NCBI GenBank assembly: GCA_015663065.1
Contig: DQSX01000118.1
Location: 1 to 14,300 of the forward strand
Origin: Sulfurovum sp.
GTDB taxonomy: Bacteria > Campylobacterota > Campylobacteria > Campylobacterales > Sulfurovaceae
Direction of reading: 5' to 3'
DNA: 14,300 nucleotides
The translations under genes and the position numbers were made by a program. Shown piece by piece: positions 13,220 to 14,300 of the stretch (positions within the stretch are counted from its first letter, which is position 1; every line of letters begins with the position of its first letter). The notes beneath the pieces were generated by a model. It was not told where the DNA came from, searched no databases, and saw only the letters and a list, made by a program, of their open reading frames with translations.

Positions 13220-14300
13220 ATGAAAAAAAATCTTATATATACAGTTATGATTACAGTAGCTATAGTGTTGTCAGCATGTGGTAGTAATAGTAAGCAAGAC
13301 CCTATCATAATTGCAGGTGATGACACTCAGGTAAGTGTTGGTGGATTTGAATTTATAAACTTTCCAAAAGAATTGAATATTACGGAGTACAAGAGGTATA
13401 AAATTGATTTCCAATTGGCAAAAAATGGTATACCTCAAGAAGGAGCAACAGTTGCAATCAAAGTTTTTGATAAACGTTATGGAACAATAGCTTCACATAA
13501 TGGATCATTAATTACAGAGCCAGGTGATTCTCTAGGTTCACAGGTTGTGCAAACTGATAAGGATGGTATTGGTAGGTTTTTATATACTCCTCCAGCAATA
13601 GTTCCTGCTGAGGGTTCAAGTTATACTCTGGAAATTGCTTTTGAAGGTACAGATGTAAATCAAACGCTAGTTGCTAAAGTAAAACTGATGTTTAATTTGA
13701 ATGCGAGTGCTTCAGATGGTCGTGCAACAACACTATCAATCGCATATGGCATTAAGCCACCTAAAGGATACGAACCTCCTGAAGGTGGTGATAGCCCAGA
13801 TTTAGGTACAGGTGACAGACATGAACCTGGACAGTGGGATGGGGAACAATCTAAAATTATAAATTATTATGCTGTGCATGCAGTAGATGAAAGTGCTCGG
13901 CGTCCAATGGTTGGATTGCCCATTAGAATGTCAATGATTAATGGAGTCAGAATATTAAATGGTACAAATGTGCAAGATGGAACAGGTATAATTGAAAGTA
14001 CAGATCCTACGAGTTTTGTTGATAATAATGTAAATTTTATGAATACTGTAGGCACTAATGATCAACTAATAGTATTACCTTCGCAAGGTAGAATTGAGCC
14101 AAGTTATTTAGGTGGATGGCCAATAGAGAAAGTGAATGGAAACAGATTGATATTAGAAGGTAACTATGATAACCTTGAAAGTATAGATCAGTTAACATAC
14201 ATTATTGGAAACGAAAGAAGACTTCTTGGGCGCAATATTGTTGTTGCTGATGTAGAACATATTGATCTTGAAAGTATAACTGATGAATATGGTATGGCAT
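13220..14300 (+). CDS. Large lipoprotein with Ig-like (Big-1-type) region, 3' end outside window
   Basis: An open frame starts at ATG 13220, with AGGAGG 7 nt upstream, and runs uninterrupted for 360 codons to the window edge. The N-terminus MKKNLIYTVM...VLSAC20 is a lipoprotein signal with lipobox LSAC. Gly follows the Cys, so outer-membrane sorting is likely, and a Ser/Gly/Asn linker follows. Residues about 58-160 look immunoglobulin-like: GIPQEGATVAIKVFD, then TDKDGIGRFLYTPP, resembling bacterial Big-1/invasin-type repeats. A Pro/Gly-rich linker (about 178-210) leads to a second region beginning INYYAVHAVDESARRPMVGL that may be another beta domain. I do not recognise the family. It is probably an envelope or surface protein working with the adjacent barrel protein; co-transcription is inferred from the 18-nt gap. 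Confidence 0.8.
   Translation, partial: MKKNLIYTVMITVAIVLSACGSNSKQDPIIIAGDDTQVSVGGFEFINFPKELNITEYKRYKIDFQLAKNGIPQEGATVAIKVFDKRYGTIASHNGSLITEPGDSLGSQVVQTDKDGIGRFLYTPPAIVPAEGSSYTLEIAFEGTDVNQTLVAKVKLMFNLNASASDGRATTLSIAYGIKPPKGYEPPEGGDSPDLGTGDRHEPGQWDGEQSKIINYYAVHAVDESARRPMVGLPIRMSMINGVRILNGTNVQDGTGIIESTDPTSFVDNNVNFMNTVGTNDQLIVLPSQGRIEPSYLGGWPIEKVNGNRLILEGNYDNLESIDQLTYIIGNERRLLGRNIVVADVEHIDLESITDEYGMA

Overview
The window looks like chromosomal DNA from a Campylobacterota (epsilonproteobacterial) organism, probably a free-living Sulfurovum/Sulfurimonas-like lineage. This rests on protein flavour, on the gene order infB-rbfA-rimP with rimP downstream rather than upstream of infB, on a UbiE/MenG-type methyltransferase, and on two membrane-anchored GGDEF/EAL genes. 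The genus is inference only.

Positions 1-6599 (+ strand) form a tightly packed housekeeping run: infB (5' end cut off by the window), rbfA, rimP, ribD, ubiE/menG and xseA. Gaps are 1-61 nt, and rbfA/rimP and ribD/ubiE overlap. The first three genes serve translation initiation and 30S maturation. ribD makes a riboflavin precursor, ubiE/menG methylates the quinone ring, and xseA is the large subunit of exonuclease VII. A compact 10-bp palindrome that resembles a dispersed REP-type repeat sits between ubiE and xseA.

Positions 6600-10255 hold a tandem pair of paralogous cyclic-di-GMP genes. Each protein has an N-terminal membrane helix, a PAS-like region, a degenerate GGDEF domain and an EAL domain. 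The upstream copy keeps every EAL metal and catalytic residue I could align. The downstream copy has two metal-ligand substitutions (Glu to Asp, and the second Asp of the DDFGTG loop to His). An extended -10 promoter and a 7-codon micro-ORF that overlaps the first start codon precede the pair. A perfect 15-bp palindrome closes the pair and separates it from the convergent groEL.

Positions 10262-12241 (- strand) carry groES-groEL behind a consensus sigma70-type promoter with no visible CIRCE operator. A divergent promoter on the + strand drives a tRNA with anticodon CAT (12389-12465), most likely elongator tRNA-Met.

Positions 12466-14300 (+ strand) are visibly more AT-rich. They encode a small exported beta-barrel outer-membrane protein and, 18 nt downstream, a large lipoprotein with an immunoglobulin-like region that runs off the right edge. 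This pair looks like accessory surface or envelope content. I found no mobile element, CRISPR array or clearly new defence system. The most unusual material is the diverged GGDEF/EAL pair with its leader, and the barrel plus lipoprotein pair.
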